NCBI GenBank assembly: GCA_937924405.1
Contig: CALDVW010000010.1
Coordinates: forward strand, 1-64,000
Direction of reading: 5' to 3'
Length of the DNA stretch: 64,000 bases
Source of the DNA: an uncultured Lysobacterales bacterium
GTDB taxonomy: Bacteria; Pseudomonadota; Gammaproteobacteria; Xanthomonadales; SZUA-36
Shown here: positions 8,099-17,344 of the stretch, piece by piece
Layout: every line of letters starts with the position of its first letter
Position numbering within the stretch: position 1 is the stretch's first letter
Program-made: the position numbers and the translations under genes
Notes under the pieces: generated by a model
Database searches by the model: none
Told to the model about the DNA's origin: nothing
Seen by the model: the letters and a program-made list of their open reading frames with translations, nothing else

Positions 8099-10540
8099 TC
8101 AGCAAAGCGCGTTGTAAAGTGACTGGTAATTCTCAGCGATAGTGTCCCAGCTCAGGTTCTCGGCCAGGGCACGACCTTCCATGGCCAGGGATTCCGCTTT
8201 ATCCCGATTTTCCCACAGATCAATTACGGCTGTGATGATGGCTTCCCAGTTGTCCAGAATCAGGGCCTGTTTACCGGCAACTACCGGTATTCCCTCAATT
8301 CCCTTGCTGGTGCTGATCACCGGCAGGCCAGCCGCAAAACAATCGATGATTTTCATCCGTGTTCCACCGCCATCGACCAACGGCACAATCGACAGATCAG
8401 CTGACCTGAGCCAGGGCCCGACCTGTTCGACACTGCCAACCAGGTGAATCCGTGGATGCGGGCTGACCGGTGGCGGATTCCTGCCCACTGCGAGCAAGTG
8501 GCAAACCAGGCCCCTTTTTTCCAGTTCCGGCAGCAGGGTATCAGCGAAGATTTGCAATGCTTCGCGGTTGGGTGGGTATGAAAAAGTTCCGTGGAAAGCC
8601 ACAACCAGCTGATCTTCGGGAATATCGAACTTTTGCCGTGCATCCACTGCCGGCGCCGAATCGAACTGTGCCAGATCGACACCGTGAGGCACGATATGAA
8701 GAATATCCGCATCGACTCCGTCTTCCCCAAGCTTCTGCCGGTCATTATCGGATACGCAAACCACGGCATCGGAACGGTTACACAAATCGATTTCAATGGC
8801 TTTCAGGTTTTCATACTGCTGCTCGGTGAGATCATCGACCTGCGCCCGGATGCGCTCGTATTCGACATTGTGTTCGACCAGTACAACGCTGCAGTTCAGT
8901 GGTTCCCGTGCCTTGATGCAGGGCAGGGCATAGGCGGGAAACTCGGCTTGCAATACGCCGGCATGAACGGCCCGGGCTGCCCAGAGGGTTCGCCAGAAAA
9001 ACGATCTGTCTGTCAGCGGCAGGTAGAGAAAGCTGTTGCTGTAGGGTAGATCTTTTGAAAAATGCAATAGCTTGAGTAGCGGGCCGGGCAGGCTGAGCAG
9101 CCGGATCCAGGCTGGAAACTTCCGGGTTTTCATTCCATCCGCATTCAACTCGTACCAGCGCGACCGGTCTTCGGTGACTATGCCTACTTTTTTCCCCGCG
9201 CGGGCCAGCGCCCTGGCTGTTTCAACCGTGCGAACAGCAGCGCCGTGATCAGTCGGGAACAAGTCACCGCGGGTCACGATGACAACGCCTGCTCCGCTAT
9301 CCTGGCCAAAAAGCCGGTTGAGCAGGACGGTCCGAGCCAGGCCAAACTGTCGCGCCAGTCTTTTTCTGAGTGGAGGAACACCGAGTACGGGTGGTTTCTC
9401 CCTGCTTCTGATTACCGGCGCCAGTCTTGCCGGCGCGTCCGGGGAATCCAACCAGTCCAGCAGAGGTTTGACGGTGAGATCCGGATGAAGTGTATCGGAC
9501 ACCAGTCTCAAAGCATTAGCGGACTTCCGCTGCCACTCATCCGGGTGCGAAATGATTTCAGGCAACAGTGTTTCAAGCGATGCGGGCTCATCTACCACCC
9601 ACCCGGCATCAAAAATTTCTACCTGCTTTGAAAAGGGCAGATAACGGTTGCACAGCAGGGGTAAACCGTGGCGCAGAAACTCCAGCGAACGAAAGGATTG
9701 GCTGTATACCCGCTCAATATTGCGGTCGGCGAGTTCAACTCCGATATGGGCGGAGAAGGTCAGAAATTCACTGAATTGCTGATACGGCTCGAGCTGCTTG
9801 TGTATGACACCCTGGTGGTTCGCGGATGAACTGATATCCGGCGCCGCGCCAGTTTCTTCATGCCAGCGATACTGGCCGCCAAACCGGATCAGCTGCATTC
9901 CGGGCTGGTTTTGTTGCAAGAAGGACTCCAGCCTCGCCTGGTAGGGCCCGGAATTCCTCCACGGCCAGGACACACCGCCACTGACTAACAACCATCCATT
10001 TCTGGTGGGATCGGATTGCGGTGGCCCGACGATTTCGGCGCCCAGGGGGACGACCCTGACGGGATCGGGCCCACGCAGGTCAAAGCCCGCTTCGATCATG
10101 GAGTTGACCAGAAGATGCTTTTGCAATTCGTTGCCAACCAGAACCAGGTCACAGCGCTGGAGATTGAACCTGAGACGCCGCAGGCTGGAAATCACTGTCT
10201 GAGGGGATTCGTATAGTTCCTCCAGGGAGCGTGGCGCCACGTAGTCCAGAATGACTGGCGAACTGTTCTCCAACGGCAAAAGGCCGAGTAACTCCCAGTA
10301 GCTGACCAAGACCGCATCGGGCTGCTGCTTGATCAGAATTCCCTGTAACTCGTTCCGATTGCGAAACGTGAGTTCGCGCCTGTCGTGATGCCCTTCATTT
10401 TTGCCGGTCAGCCAGACTTGCACCACCTGGTGATTCGCGCGTTCAAGAGCGATCTCGAGCTGGCGGCATCGAATTGCGTTGCCGCTGACGATTTCACTAT
10501 CCCGTAGCGGCGGTTCCTGCGTGACCATTAATATCTTCAT
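8099..10540 (-). CDS. Tandem GT4-GT4 glycosyltransferase
   Basis: An 813-aa protein with two GT-B halves. Half one (~1-370) starts KILMVTQEPPLRDSE and carries RVVPLGAE and a degenerate C-terminal nucleotide-sugar region (SFRSLEFLRHGLPLLCN). Half two (~400-813) is a clearer GT4: GVVIVTRGDLFPTDHGAAVR, VEHNVEYERI, IVPHGVDLAQF, VAFHGTFSYPPNREAL and the donor site SIVPLVDGGGTRMKIIDCF followed by AGLPVIST. No membrane segments or signal peptide are visible, so it is probably cytoplasmic. It likely adds two sugars to a surface glycan, or one half is regulatory. The partner gene at 1-2564 has a similar modular style, so both probably serve one glycan, separated by the mrcB-tsaB block. Confidence 0.85.
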   Translation of the reverse strand: MKILMVTQEPPLRDSEIVSGNAIRCRQLEIALERANHQVVQVWLTGKNEGHHDRRELTFRNRNELQGILIKQQPDAVLVSYWELLGLLPLENSSPVILDYVAPRSLEELYESPQTVISSLRRLRFNLQRCDLVLVGNELQKHLLVNSMIEAGFDLRGPDPVRVVPLGAEIVGPPQSDPTRNGWLLVSGGVSWPWRNSGPYQARLESFLQQNQPGMQLIRFGGQYRWHEETGAAPDISSSANHQGVIHKQLEPYQQFSEFLTFSAHIGVELADRNIERVYSQSFRSLEFLRHGLPLLCNRYLPFSKQVEIFDAGWVVDEPASLETLLPEIISHPDEWQRKSANALRLVSDTLHPDLTVKPLLDWLDSPDAPARLAPVIRSREKPPVLGVPPLRKRLARQFGLARTVLLNRLFGQDSGAGVVIVTRGDLFPTDHGAAVRTVETARALARAGKKVGIVTEDRSRWYELNADGMKTRKFPAWIRLLSLPGPLLKLLHFSKDLPYSNSFLYLPLTDRSFFWRTLWAARAVHAGVLQAEFPAYALPCIKAREPLNCSVVLVEHNVEYERIRAQVDDLTEQQYENLKAIEIDLCNRSDAVVCVSDNDRQKLGEDGVDADILHIVPHGVDLAQFDSAPAVDARQKFDIPEDQLVVAFHGTFSYPPNREALQIFADTLLPELEKRGLVCHLLAVGRNPPPVSPHPRIHLVGSVEQVGPWLRSADLSIVPLVDGGGTRMKIIDCFAAGLPVISTSKGIEGIPVVAGKQALILDNWEAIITAVIDLWENRDKAESLAMEGRALAENLSWDTIAENYQSLYNALC

Positions 10541-10581
10541 GGAATCAGTACCGGGTCATGCACAAAAGATGGCGCTTTTCA

Positions 10582-11946
10582 TCAGTGCCCTAACAGGATA
10601 TAGGTGGCGAGACCGACGAAAGCGATGATGCCAATGACGTCAGTCACCGTTGTCAGGACAACGCCTCCGGCCAGTGCAGGGTCGATGGACATTCTCTTGA
10701 GCGCAACAGGTATCAGTGCTCCGGCAATGGCGCCGGCCACCAGGTTGACGAGAATCGCTGCGGCCATGACCAGCCCCAGTGACATATTGTTGTACCAAAA
10801 TATAGCAATGACGGCGACCACGATTGAAAAGACCATGCCATTGAGCAGGCCGACCGCCATTTCCTTGCGCAGCAGCGCGGGTATGTTGGCGCCGCTGACC
10901 TGGCCCGTCGCCATCCCGCGGATCATGAGGGTCAGGGTCTGGGTGCCGGCGATGCCACCCATGCTCATGACGATGGGGAACAGCACGGCGGTTGCAACGA
11001 TTTGATCCAGCGTCGGCTCAAAAGCATAAAGAACGACAGCAGCCATCAAGGCTGTAACCAGGTTAACGCTCAGCCAGATCCAGCGGCGGAAGGCAGACTG
11101 CACGATTGGGGCGAACATGTCGTATTCTTCGTCGAGACCGGCCATGGTCAAGACCGTATGTTCGGCCTCTTCCCTGATCACGTCGACAACGTCATCGACC
11201 GAGATCCAGCCGAGAAGCCGTCTATCAGGATCAATTACCGGCGCGGTAATCAGGTCGTGATGTTCAAACTCCAACGCCACCTGGCCCGCGTGCATGTCCA
11301 CGGGAATGGTTACCGCGGAAGTATCCATCAGGGTTTCTACCTTGCAGCCCGGATCTGCGGTCAACAGGTCGGATAATTTGAGGCTGCCCAGGTAACGCCC
11401 GCTCCTGTCGACCACGAACAACAGGTCGAACACTTCGGGTAGTTCTGCCCTTAGCCGCAAATAGCGCAATACAACATCCAGCGTGACGTCCGGCCGGATG
11501 GTCAGCACATCCGGGTCCATCAGGCCCCCGGCCGAGTCTTCCGGGTAGGCAAGCACCTGCGTCAGCCGTTCCCGGTCCTGCAAGTCCAGGCTATGCAGAA
11601 CCCGGCTGATGACGTTGCCCGGAAGATCATCCAGGATGTCAGCCAGGTCGTCCAGATCAAGATCGTCAACGGCCACAACCAGATCTTCGGCCGAGGTGTA
11701 CCGGATCAGGGTGGCGCGAACTTCGTCATTGACCTCGACCAGAACTTCGCCCTCCAGGTCCAGGTCTGTCATTTCCCAGACGACGAGACGTTTGGCAACC
11801 GGAAGTGACTCCAGCAGGTCTGCAATCTCGGCGGCTGACAGGTTTTTCAGAAGCTTGCGAACCTGTTGCTGTTTTCCAGAATCCAGTGCTTCGGATAAAT
11901 GGTCAAGCTGGCGTGCCGTCTTTTCTTCGTGCAACTGTTCCGCCAT
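10582..11946 (-). CDS. mgtE: Magnesium transporter MgtE
   Basis: A 454-aa inner-membrane Mg2+ channel. The MgtE N domain (~1-130) is a set of short helices (LLESLPVAKRLVVWEM, ILDDLPGNVISRVL). Two CBS domains follow (~135-255), beginning at SAGGLMDPDVLTIRPD. The membrane part (~285-454) has five hydrophobic segments and the motif GIAGTQTLTLMIRGMA. It lies downstream of ptsI, an order also known in Xanthomonas-type genomes, but it has its own promoter (perfect TATAAT at 11996-12001) and ribosome site GGGAGTG. No convincing Mg2+ riboswitch is visible in the 117-base leader. Confidence 0.95.
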   Translation of the reverse strand: MAEQLHEEKTARQLDHLSEALDSGKQQQVRKLLKNLSAAEIADLLESLPVAKRLVVWEMTDLDLEGEVLVEVNDEVRATLIRYTSAEDLVVAVDDLDLDDLADILDDLPGNVISRVLHSLDLQDRERLTQVLAYPEDSAGGLMDPDVLTIRPDVTLDVVLRYLRLRAELPEVFDLLFVVDRSGRYLGSLKLSDLLTADPGCKVETLMDTSAVTIPVDMHAGQVALEFEHHDLITAPVIDPDRRLLGWISVDDVVDVIREEAEHTVLTMAGLDEEYDMFAPIVQSAFRRWIWLSVNLVTALMAAVVLYAFEPTLDQIVATAVLFPIVMSMGGIAGTQTLTLMIRGMATGQVSGANIPALLRKEMAVGLLNGMVFSIVVAVIAIFWYNNMSLGLVMAAAILVNLVAGAIAGALIPVALKRMSIDPALAGGVVLTTVTDVIGIIAFVGLATYILLGH

Positions 11947-11995
11947 GAGACACTCCCAAAAAAGGTTGAAAGACCCGGATTATTCGAGCCGGAGC

Positions 11996-12001
11996 ATTAT
12001 A
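11996..12001 (-). promoter_or_regulatory. Consensus -10 box of the mgtE promoter
   Basis: Read on the minus strand, the gap between ptsI and mgtE contains a perfect TATAAT. Initiation about seven bases on would give a leader of ~43 bases containing GGGAGTG before the mgtE ATG. No good -35 hexamer is visible at 16-18 bases, so the promoter may be activator-dependent or weak. Confidence 0.5.
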
Positions 12002-12063
12002 AGTGAAATGTTCGAAACAGTTTATGTTTATAAGGAGCCCCGCTTTGCTCGACCGGTGGGAGG

Positions 12064-13818
12064 TCAGCGGGTTATCTGTGACTCGTCCAGAACCTGGAGT
12101 AGTGACTGACTGCCAAACTCAATCGGGTTATTGAGCCACAGTCTCAGGGCTTCCTGCGCAATGTGCGCATTCGTATCACGGACCACCTGCTTTACCTCCA
12201 GCAGCTCTGCCGGGTGCATGCTGAAGTCTCTCAGGCCCAGCGCCAGCAGCAGCCTGGTATAACGTCTGTCACCGGCGACCTCACCGCATACGGAGACTGG
12301 AATACCCAGCTCATGCGCTTTTCTGAAGATATGCTTGAGCAGGCGCACCACGCCCGGATGTTGCAGGTCGTACAGGTGGGCGACCTGCTCATCGCCGCGA
12401 TCGGCGGCCAGCGCGTACTGTAAAAGGTCGTTGGAGCCCACCGAGATAAAATCAAGATGTCGCCCCAGATCTTCGATGGCCAATGCCGCTGCCGGTACCT
12501 CGATCATGCCCCCCAGTTGCATGCCGGCGTCGTATTGCTGGCCGCGTTCGTCAAGCTCTTCCATGGATTCCTCCAGCAGGGAACGAACCATCAGAATTTC
12601 CTGCACACTGGTCAGCATGGGCACCAGACAGCGGACCGGACCGGCAGCGCTGGCCCGTAAAATAGCTCTGAGTTGGGTCTTGAACAGATCGGTGTCACGC
12701 AGGCACAGACGAACGGCCCGCAAACCCATGGCCGGATTCGCCGCCCGGCTGAGTTGGGCAAAGTCCAGAGAATCGGTCGACTTGTCCGCGCCCAGATCGA
12801 GTGTCCGTATGGTCAACGGAATCCCGTTAAGTATCCGGATGGCTGCCGTGTATTCCTCCAGCTGAGCTTCCTCGCCGGGCGGGGCGCCGCGAAGGTATAG
12901 AAATTCGGTCCGGTATAGCCCTATTCCCGTTGCACCGGATGCGATGGCCTGCTGAAGCTCTTCGCTGCGCTCTGCGTTGGCCTGGAGATTGATATGTTCA
13001 TCATCGATGCAGAGTGCGGGCTGATCACGCACCGCTTCCAGCGACTCCCGGTACCGTCTGGTGTCACGCTGCACCTGCCGGTAATGGTCCTGAATGGAGT
13101 CGTCGGGGTCCGAATAAACAACACCCAGACCTCCGTCCAGGATCAGGGTCTCGCCTTCCTTCAACAGGCTTTGAGCCCGGCGTACACCCAGCACGGCCGG
13201 AATACCCAGGCTGCTGGCAAGAATGGCGGTGTGGCTGTGCGGGCCTCCGTGCTCCGTTACGATTCCAGCCACGCCTCTTTCATGCAGGATGGCCAGTTCG
13301 CCCGGGGTCAGTTCCACTGCAATGACCAGGGTATCAGCAAGCCGGTCGGGGATATTTTCGAACGGCTTGGATGTCGTTTCTACATTGAGCTTGCTCTGAA
13401 TCAGCCGGACGACCTGGGTGACATCTTCCGCACGTGTTCGGATGTAGTCATCATCCATATTGCGAAATTCATTCAGCACCTGTTCAAGTTGGGACTGAAG
13501 CGCCCACTCCGCATTGCAGAGTTCGCTCCGGATATGATCTTCGGTGTTTTTCCTGATCTGGGAGTCCCTTAGCATCAGAATGTGGGTCTGGATGATGTCC
13601 GCCGCGGGGATGGCTACTTTCTGGTCGATACGGTTCGCCAGTTCCGTGAGTTGTTCTCCGGCGGCGTCAACCGCATTTCGGTAGCGGAGTATTTCGCCAT
13701 CCACATCCCGGTTTTTGATGCGGTACTCTCCAATTTCAATTTCATTCCGCTCAGCAAGGTGTGTTCGCCCGATGGCGATTCCACGTGCTACTCCATACCC
13801 TGTCAGGGCAAGCGTCAT
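12064..13818 (-). CDS. ptsI: Phosphoenolpyruvate-protein phosphotransferase (enzyme I)
   Basis: A 584-aa PTS enzyme I that moves phosphate from PEP to HPr. The phosphorylated histidine is His196 in GGPHSHTAIL. The PEP-binding barrel shows GIGLYRTEFLYL, LGADKSTDSL and SVGSNDLLQYALAADR, and the essential Cys lies in SVCGEVAGD. There is no N-terminal GAF domain, so this is PtsI-type rather than PtsP. It overlaps ptsH by 4 bases. No EIIB or EIIC permease lies nearby, so its output here is probably regulatory (HPr and the two EIIA proteins). Confidence 0.94.
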   Translation of the reverse strand: MTLALTGYGVARGIAIGRTHLAERNEIEIGEYRIKNRDVDGEILRYRNAVDAAGEQLTELANRIDQKVAIPAADIIQTHILMLRDSQIRKNTEDHIRSELCNAEWALQSQLEQVLNEFRNMDDDYIRTRAEDVTQVVRLIQSKLNVETTSKPFENIPDRLADTLVIAVELTPGELAILHERGVAGIVTEHGGPHSHTAILASSLGIPAVLGVRRAQSLLKEGETLILDGGLGVVYSDPDDSIQDHYRQVQRDTRRYRESLEAVRDQPALCIDDEHINLQANAERSEELQQAIASGATGIGLYRTEFLYLRGAPPGEEAQLEEYTAAIRILNGIPLTIRTLDLGADKSTDSLDFAQLSRAANPAMGLRAVRLCLRDTDLFKTQLRAILRASAAGPVRCLVPMLTSVQEILMVRSLLEESMEELDERGQQYDAGMQLGGMIEVPAAALAIEDLGRHLDFISVGSNDLLQYALAADRGDEQVAHLYDLQHPGVVRLLKHIFRKAHELGIPVSVCGEVAGDRRYTRLLLALGLRDFSMHPAELLEVKQVVRDTNAHIAQEALRLWLNNPIEFGSQSLLQVLDESQITR

Positions 13819-14084
13819 TTTTCCTCACCGAAGCGATTATCGAAAAGAGCGATAACCGCAATGATCGCTTCCTGTTCGTCGCTGCCATCGGCTTCGATGA
13901 CCAGGTCGGTGCCTTTGGCTGCCGCCAGGGTCAGAACACCCATAATGGACTTGCAATTCACGGACCGGGCGCCCCTGATCACCCTGATCGTTGATTCAAA
14001 ATCCGATGCGCAGTTGACGAGCTGGGCTGCGGCCCGGGCGTGCAGCCCCAGTTTGTTGATTATCGTGACGTTGCGGGAAATCAT
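13815..14084 (-). CDS. ptsH: Phosphocarrier protein HPr
   Basis: An 89-aa HPr. His15 in GLHARAA is the site phosphorylated by enzyme I, and Ser46 in CKSIMGVL is the site used by HprK. Both fall at the canonical positions. Keeping Ser46 matters because hprK lies three genes upstream in the same cluster. The gene overlaps its neighbours by 4 bases on both sides. It passes phosphate to the EIIA-Man and probably EIIA-Ntr proteins encoded here. Confidence 0.95.
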   Translation of the reverse strand: MISRNVTIINKLGLHARAAAQLVNCASDFESTIRVIRGARSVNCKSIMGVLTLAAAKGTDLVIEADGSDEQEAIIAVIALFDNRFGEEK

Positions 14085-14470
14085 TCCTGAAAAATTTTTA
14101 TGCCGCGCCTGCCTCCATCGACCGCTTTCCGTGCAACCAGTCCAAGCGGTTGCTCGCGGTAATTCCAGACGCAGATTGTCATGGGTAGATTGACACCGGT
14201 CACCATTACGGCGTCGTATTCCTCTAACAGGCGGGCAACCCGGTTTGAAGGGCTGGCGCCTATCAGGTCGGTCATGACAAGGACACCGTCACCCGAGTCG
14301 GCTTTTTCTATTGCCAGACGGATATCCGAGACACTGTCCAGGGAACCTTCAGACTGGTTGAAAGAAACCAACACAACTTCCTTCATTGACTGTCCCAGAA
14401 CGAACTCCGCCTCTGCAACCAGAGATTTACCCGTCTGGCCGTGGGTGACAATAACGAATCCCACGCTCAT
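14081..14470 (-). CDS. PTS EIIA component, mannose/fructose (EIIA-Man) family
   Basis: A 129-aa cytoplasmic protein. The active-site histidine is His10 in IVTHGQTG, and GVLVMTDLIGASPSNRVARLL is the usual second motif of the family. In E. coli the domain is fused to EIIB; here it stands alone with no EIIB, EIIC or EIID. Free EIIA-Man proteins linked to rapZ, HPr and hprK are known in alpha-, beta- and some gammaproteobacteria, where they act in regulation rather than uptake. Overlaps both neighbours by 4 bases. Confidence 0.92.
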   Translation of the reverse strand: MSVGFVIVTHGQTGKSLVAEAEFVLGQSMKEVVLVSFNQSEGSLDSVSDIRLAIEKADSGDGVLVMTDLIGASPSNRVARLLEEYDAVMVTGVNLPMTICVWNYREQPLGLVARKAVDGGRRGIKIFQE

Positions 14471-15336
14471 GCCTGCAACTCTCTGTGATGAATCAGGACC
14501 TCACCAAAATCTGTTCCGAGACCATCCGCCAGCCTGTCCACCAGGTATACAGAGCGGTGGCGTCCTCCGGTGCAACCAATACCCACGGTGACGTAGCTGC
14601 GCTGACTGTGCTGAAACTCGGGTAGCCAGCGTTTGAGAAAATGCAGGATGTCGGTCAGCATTCCCTCGACAGCCTGATCCTGCTCCAGCCAGTCGCGGAC
14701 AGGCTGGTCAAGTCCGTTGCGCTCACGCAGCTCAGCCACCCAGTGGGGGTTGGGAAGAATTCTCGCATCAAAAATGAAATCTACATCCTGCGGCACGCCA
14801 CGTTTGAATGCGAACGACTCAAGAACGACCGTCATGGATTCATTATCACCGCCGACACACTTCCAGACCTGGCGCCGTAATTGGTGAATATTGATATCGG
14901 TGGTGTCGATGACCCAGTCCGCCCTGTTTTTCAATTTTCCGAGCAGTTCCTTTTCCTGCTCAATGGCATCAGGCAAGGCGAACTCCCCGGTTGTCAGGGG
15001 ATGGCGCCGGCGGGTTTCACTGAACCGCTTGATGATCGCGTTGGTATCGGCCGTGAGGAAAAACAACTGGCAGCGCAGGCCTGCATTTGCCTGCTCCTCA
15101 AGCCAGACAGGGATTTCTTCAAGTTCAGATCCGGGCGACCTGGCGTCAACCCCCAGGGCAACTCTGGAAAACTGTTTCGGCTTCAGCCTGATCTGTTTTG
15201 CAAACTCGGGCAGCAGGGCTGCCGGCAGATTGTCAACGCAATAACATCCCAGGTCTTCGAGCGCTCGCAGGGCTGTCGATTTCCCACCCCCTGATAGTCC
15301 GGTCACGAGGATGAGATCCTGCCGTGACATTGTCAT
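14467..15336 (-). CDS. rapZ: RNase adapter / nucleotide-binding protein RapZ
   Basis: A 289-aa protein with an N-terminal P-loop domain (Walker A GLSGGGKST, 13-21) and the C-terminal RNA- and metabolite-binding domain with GIGCTGGRHRSVYL. In E. coli RapZ binds glucosamine-6-phosphate and directs RNase E to the sRNA GlmZ, thereby setting GlmS levels for envelope sugar supply. The GlmY/GlmZ RNAs are not visible in this window, so that mechanism may not apply. Position between hprK and the EIIA gene matches the regulatory PTS cluster. Confidence 0.94.
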   Translation of the reverse strand: MTMSRQDLILVTGLSGGGKSTALRALEDLGCYCVDNLPAALLPEFAKQIRLKPKQFSRVALGVDARSPGSELEEIPVWLEEQANAGLRCQLFFLTADTNAIIKRFSETRRRHPLTTGEFALPDAIEQEKELLGKLKNRADWVIDTTDINIHQLRRQVWKCVGGDNESMTVVLESFAFKRGVPQDVDFIFDARILPNPHWVAELRERNGLDQPVRDWLEQDQAVEGMLTDILHFLKRWLPEFQHSQRSYVTVGIGCTGGRHRSVYLVDRLADGLGTDFGEVLIHHRELQA

Positions 15337-16307
15337 GATGACTCGTTGAGGTCCCGGCTGTTCCGTTGCAGCAGCCGGGAGTGTCTCTCGATGAAAACCG
15401 AAGCTGCGTCATATCCTTTCATCTTCAGCATGAAGTCTCGAACTGCGGCTTCTGCGATCACGGCCAGGTTTCGACCCGCGATGACAGGAAGGGTGATTCT
15501 CGGCACATCCAGGTCGAGCACTTTCAGTGTACTGGTATCGCCGTGAAGTCGATCATTGATGACGGGTCTGGAAGGGTCACTGGGTATTTCCAGGTGAATG
15601 ATGAGCCGTAGAAATTTATTCAACTTTACCGCAGCATCTCCAAACATACGCCGCACATTCAGAACCCCAAGCCCACGCACTTCCAGACAGTCCTGTAGCG
15701 CCTCGGGACAGGTGCCATCAATGATTTCAGGCGAAATCTGGGTGAACTCCGGTGCATCGTCCGCGATCAGCCGGTGGCCCCGGTTCAACAATTCGAGCGC
15801 AAGCTCACTTTTGCCGCTACCGGGATCACCCGTTATCAATACACCAATGGTGAAAACTTCCATGAACACACCGTGCCGTGTCGTCCGGCGGGCGAGCGTG
15901 GTGGATATGTAATACTGAAGGTAGTTGACCAGTTCGTAGGCGCGAATGTCGGAACGAATCAGAGCCGTATCGTATTTTTCCGCCGCAGTCCTGATGGGTT
16001 CAGGTACGTCCAACCCGTCTCCAACCATGATGGCCAGAGCGCCTCCGGCCAGTATCCGGGTAATGGTCGCAAATTTTTCAGTACTTTCGAGTGATTCCAG
16101 GTAGTTGATTTCTTCAGGGCCAAGCACCTGGACCTTGTTTGGATGAATCAGGTTGAGGAAACCGGCCATGGCAGGCCGCTCACTCAGGTCTTCGGAAGAT
16201 ATCGAGTATGCGGTCTCATCCCTGCTTCCGGATACCCATTGCAGCTGCAACCTTTCGCCAAGGTCTTCAAACAGCCTGATTGCAGTGATCGAACTGGTCA
16301 CGCGCAA
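15333..16307 (-). CDS. hprK: HPr kinase/phosphorylase
   Basis: A 324-aa enzyme that phosphorylates and dephosphorylates HPr at Ser46. The N-terminal domain runs to ~130. The catalytic domain has His145 (RHGVFMEVF), the P-loop GDPGSGKS (160-167) and the HprK signature LEVRGLGVLNVRRMFG. The longest frame begins at TTG 16307; GTG at 16301, starting VTSSITAIRLF, is an equally good start and no ribosome site decides between them. It overlaps rapZ by 4 bases. HprK is typical of Firmicutes but also found in proteobacteria with a regulatory PTS. Confidence 0.93.
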   Translation of the reverse strand: MRVTSSITAIRLFEDLGERLQLQWVSGSRDETAYSISSEDLSERPAMAGFLNLIHPNKVQVLGPEEINYLESLESTEKFATITRILAGGALAIMVGDGLDVPEPIRTAAEKYDTALIRSDIRAYELVNYLQYYISTTLARRTTRHGVFMEVFTIGVLITGDPGSGKSELALELLNRGHRLIADDAPEFTQISPEIIDGTCPEALQDCLEVRGLGVLNVRRMFGDAAVKLNKFLRLIIHLEIPSDPSRPVINDRLHGDTSTLKVLDLDVPRITLPVIAGRNLAVIAEAAVRDFMLKMKGYDAASVFIERHSRLLQRNSRDLNESS

Positions 16308-16334
16308 CAGTATTGCAGATCGGGGTGAGAGACT

Positions 16335-16790
16335 TCAATGCCTGGATCGGGAAAGCAGTTTTAGCATTTTTCCTGAACTGTCTGCGGCCCGGAGTTCCTC
16401 GAGCAAATGCGGATCGCTGAACAACTCTGCAACCTGGGCCAAAAGTTTCAGGTGATCATCGCTGCATTTCTCAGGCACGGCCAGCGCGAACAACAGGTCA
16501 ACCGGTTCGCCGTCGATCGCATCGAAAGGAAGTGGCTTCTTGAGCCGCAGGAAGGAGGCTTCAATGTGCCTGGTCCCCTTCACCCTGCCATGCGGAATAG
16601 CGACGCCCTTACCAAGACCGGTACTGCCCAGGCGCTCCCGCGCACACAGGCTTTCAAATATTTCTCTTTGGCTCAGATCGTCGCTGTTGCGGGCCAGTTC
16701 TGCACTGATCAGTTCAAGCAGTCGCTTTTTGCTGCTGCTGTGAATGTCACAATGAATGCGTTCCGGGCTCAGCAGATCACTTATCAACAT
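16335..16790 (-). CDS. ptsN: Nitrogen-regulatory EIIA protein PtsN
   Basis: A 151-aa EIIA-Fru/Ntr fold protein with active His67 in GVAIPHGRV. Unphosphorylated PtsN regulates K+ transport, KdpD and other targets in E. coli and Pseudomonas. It follows hpf and rpoN, the conserved order. The gene ends 27 bases before hprK, so the two are probably cotranscribed. Confidence 0.94.
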   Translation of the reverse strand: MLISDLLSPERIHCDIHSSSKKRLLELISAELARNSDDLSQREIFESLCARERLGSTGLGKGVAIPHGRVKGTRHIEASFLRLKKPLPFDAIDGEPVDLLFALAVPEKCSDDHLKLLAQVAELFSDPHLLEELRAADSSGKMLKLLSRSRH

Positions 16791-16840
16791 TTCCAGTAAA
16801 AGCCTTTTCAGCGTGTTGTTTACACCCGGCGCAGGATAAT

Positions 16841-17164
16841 TTATCCAAGCGACGCGGCCCTTTTCGCTGCACTGGCGTGGTGGCCCCTGATCCGGTCTTT
16901 ATGACGCCTGACCTGTCTATCCAGCTTATCGGCGAGTCCGTCTATAGCCGCGTACATGTCGGAGGCGGACTCCTGGGCGAACAGGGACTTGCCCGCCGCA
17001 TGCACTGTTGCCTCGGCCTGCTGCTTGTGATTTTCTATTTTGAGAATGACATTAGTGGAAATCACGTGGTCGAAGTGCCTGGAAATTCTCTGAAGCTTTT
17101 CGGTAACATAAGCTCTCAGGGCGGGCGTTACATCGATGTGATGTCCAGTAATATTAATTTGCAT
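16841..17164 (-). CDS. hpf: Ribosome hibernation-promoting factor (short form)
   Basis: A 107-aa protein that starts MQINITGHHIDVTPALRAYV, like E. coli HPF. It binds the 30S subunit near the decoding centre and promotes 100S dimers in resting cells. Basic residues cluster near the C-terminus. It lacks the long C-terminal dimerisation domain of long HPF. The start at 17164 is chosen because TGGAG lies 5-7 bases upstream; a frame extension to 17176 (MEID) would place the ribosome site inside the gene. Order rpoN-hpf-ptsN is conserved in gammaproteobacteria. Confidence 0.93.
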   Translation of the reverse strand: MQINITGHHIDVTPALRAYVTEKLQRISRHFDHVISTNVILKIENHKQQAEATVHAAGKSLFAQESASDMYAAIDGLADKLDRQVRRHKDRIRGHHASAAKRAASLG

Positions 17165-17344
17165 GTCAATCTCCATTTTACGACCAAAGTATTGGCCGGC
17201 TGAACCGCAATCGGCCGCTACTTATATGATGAGTTTGGAAGCGGGTTATGGCGTTACCGTCCCTTGGCGCCTTGGTTATCCCTTTGTTGCGAACGAGAAG
17301 GATTACACAATCCATATATTTATCTTATACCCGATTTTGAAAGT

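Noticed and set aside
11947-12063. Possible Mg2+ riboswitch before mgtE
   Set aside because: The predicted transcript leader is only ~43 bases, too short for an M-box or mgtA-type element, and no such conserved pairing was seen.
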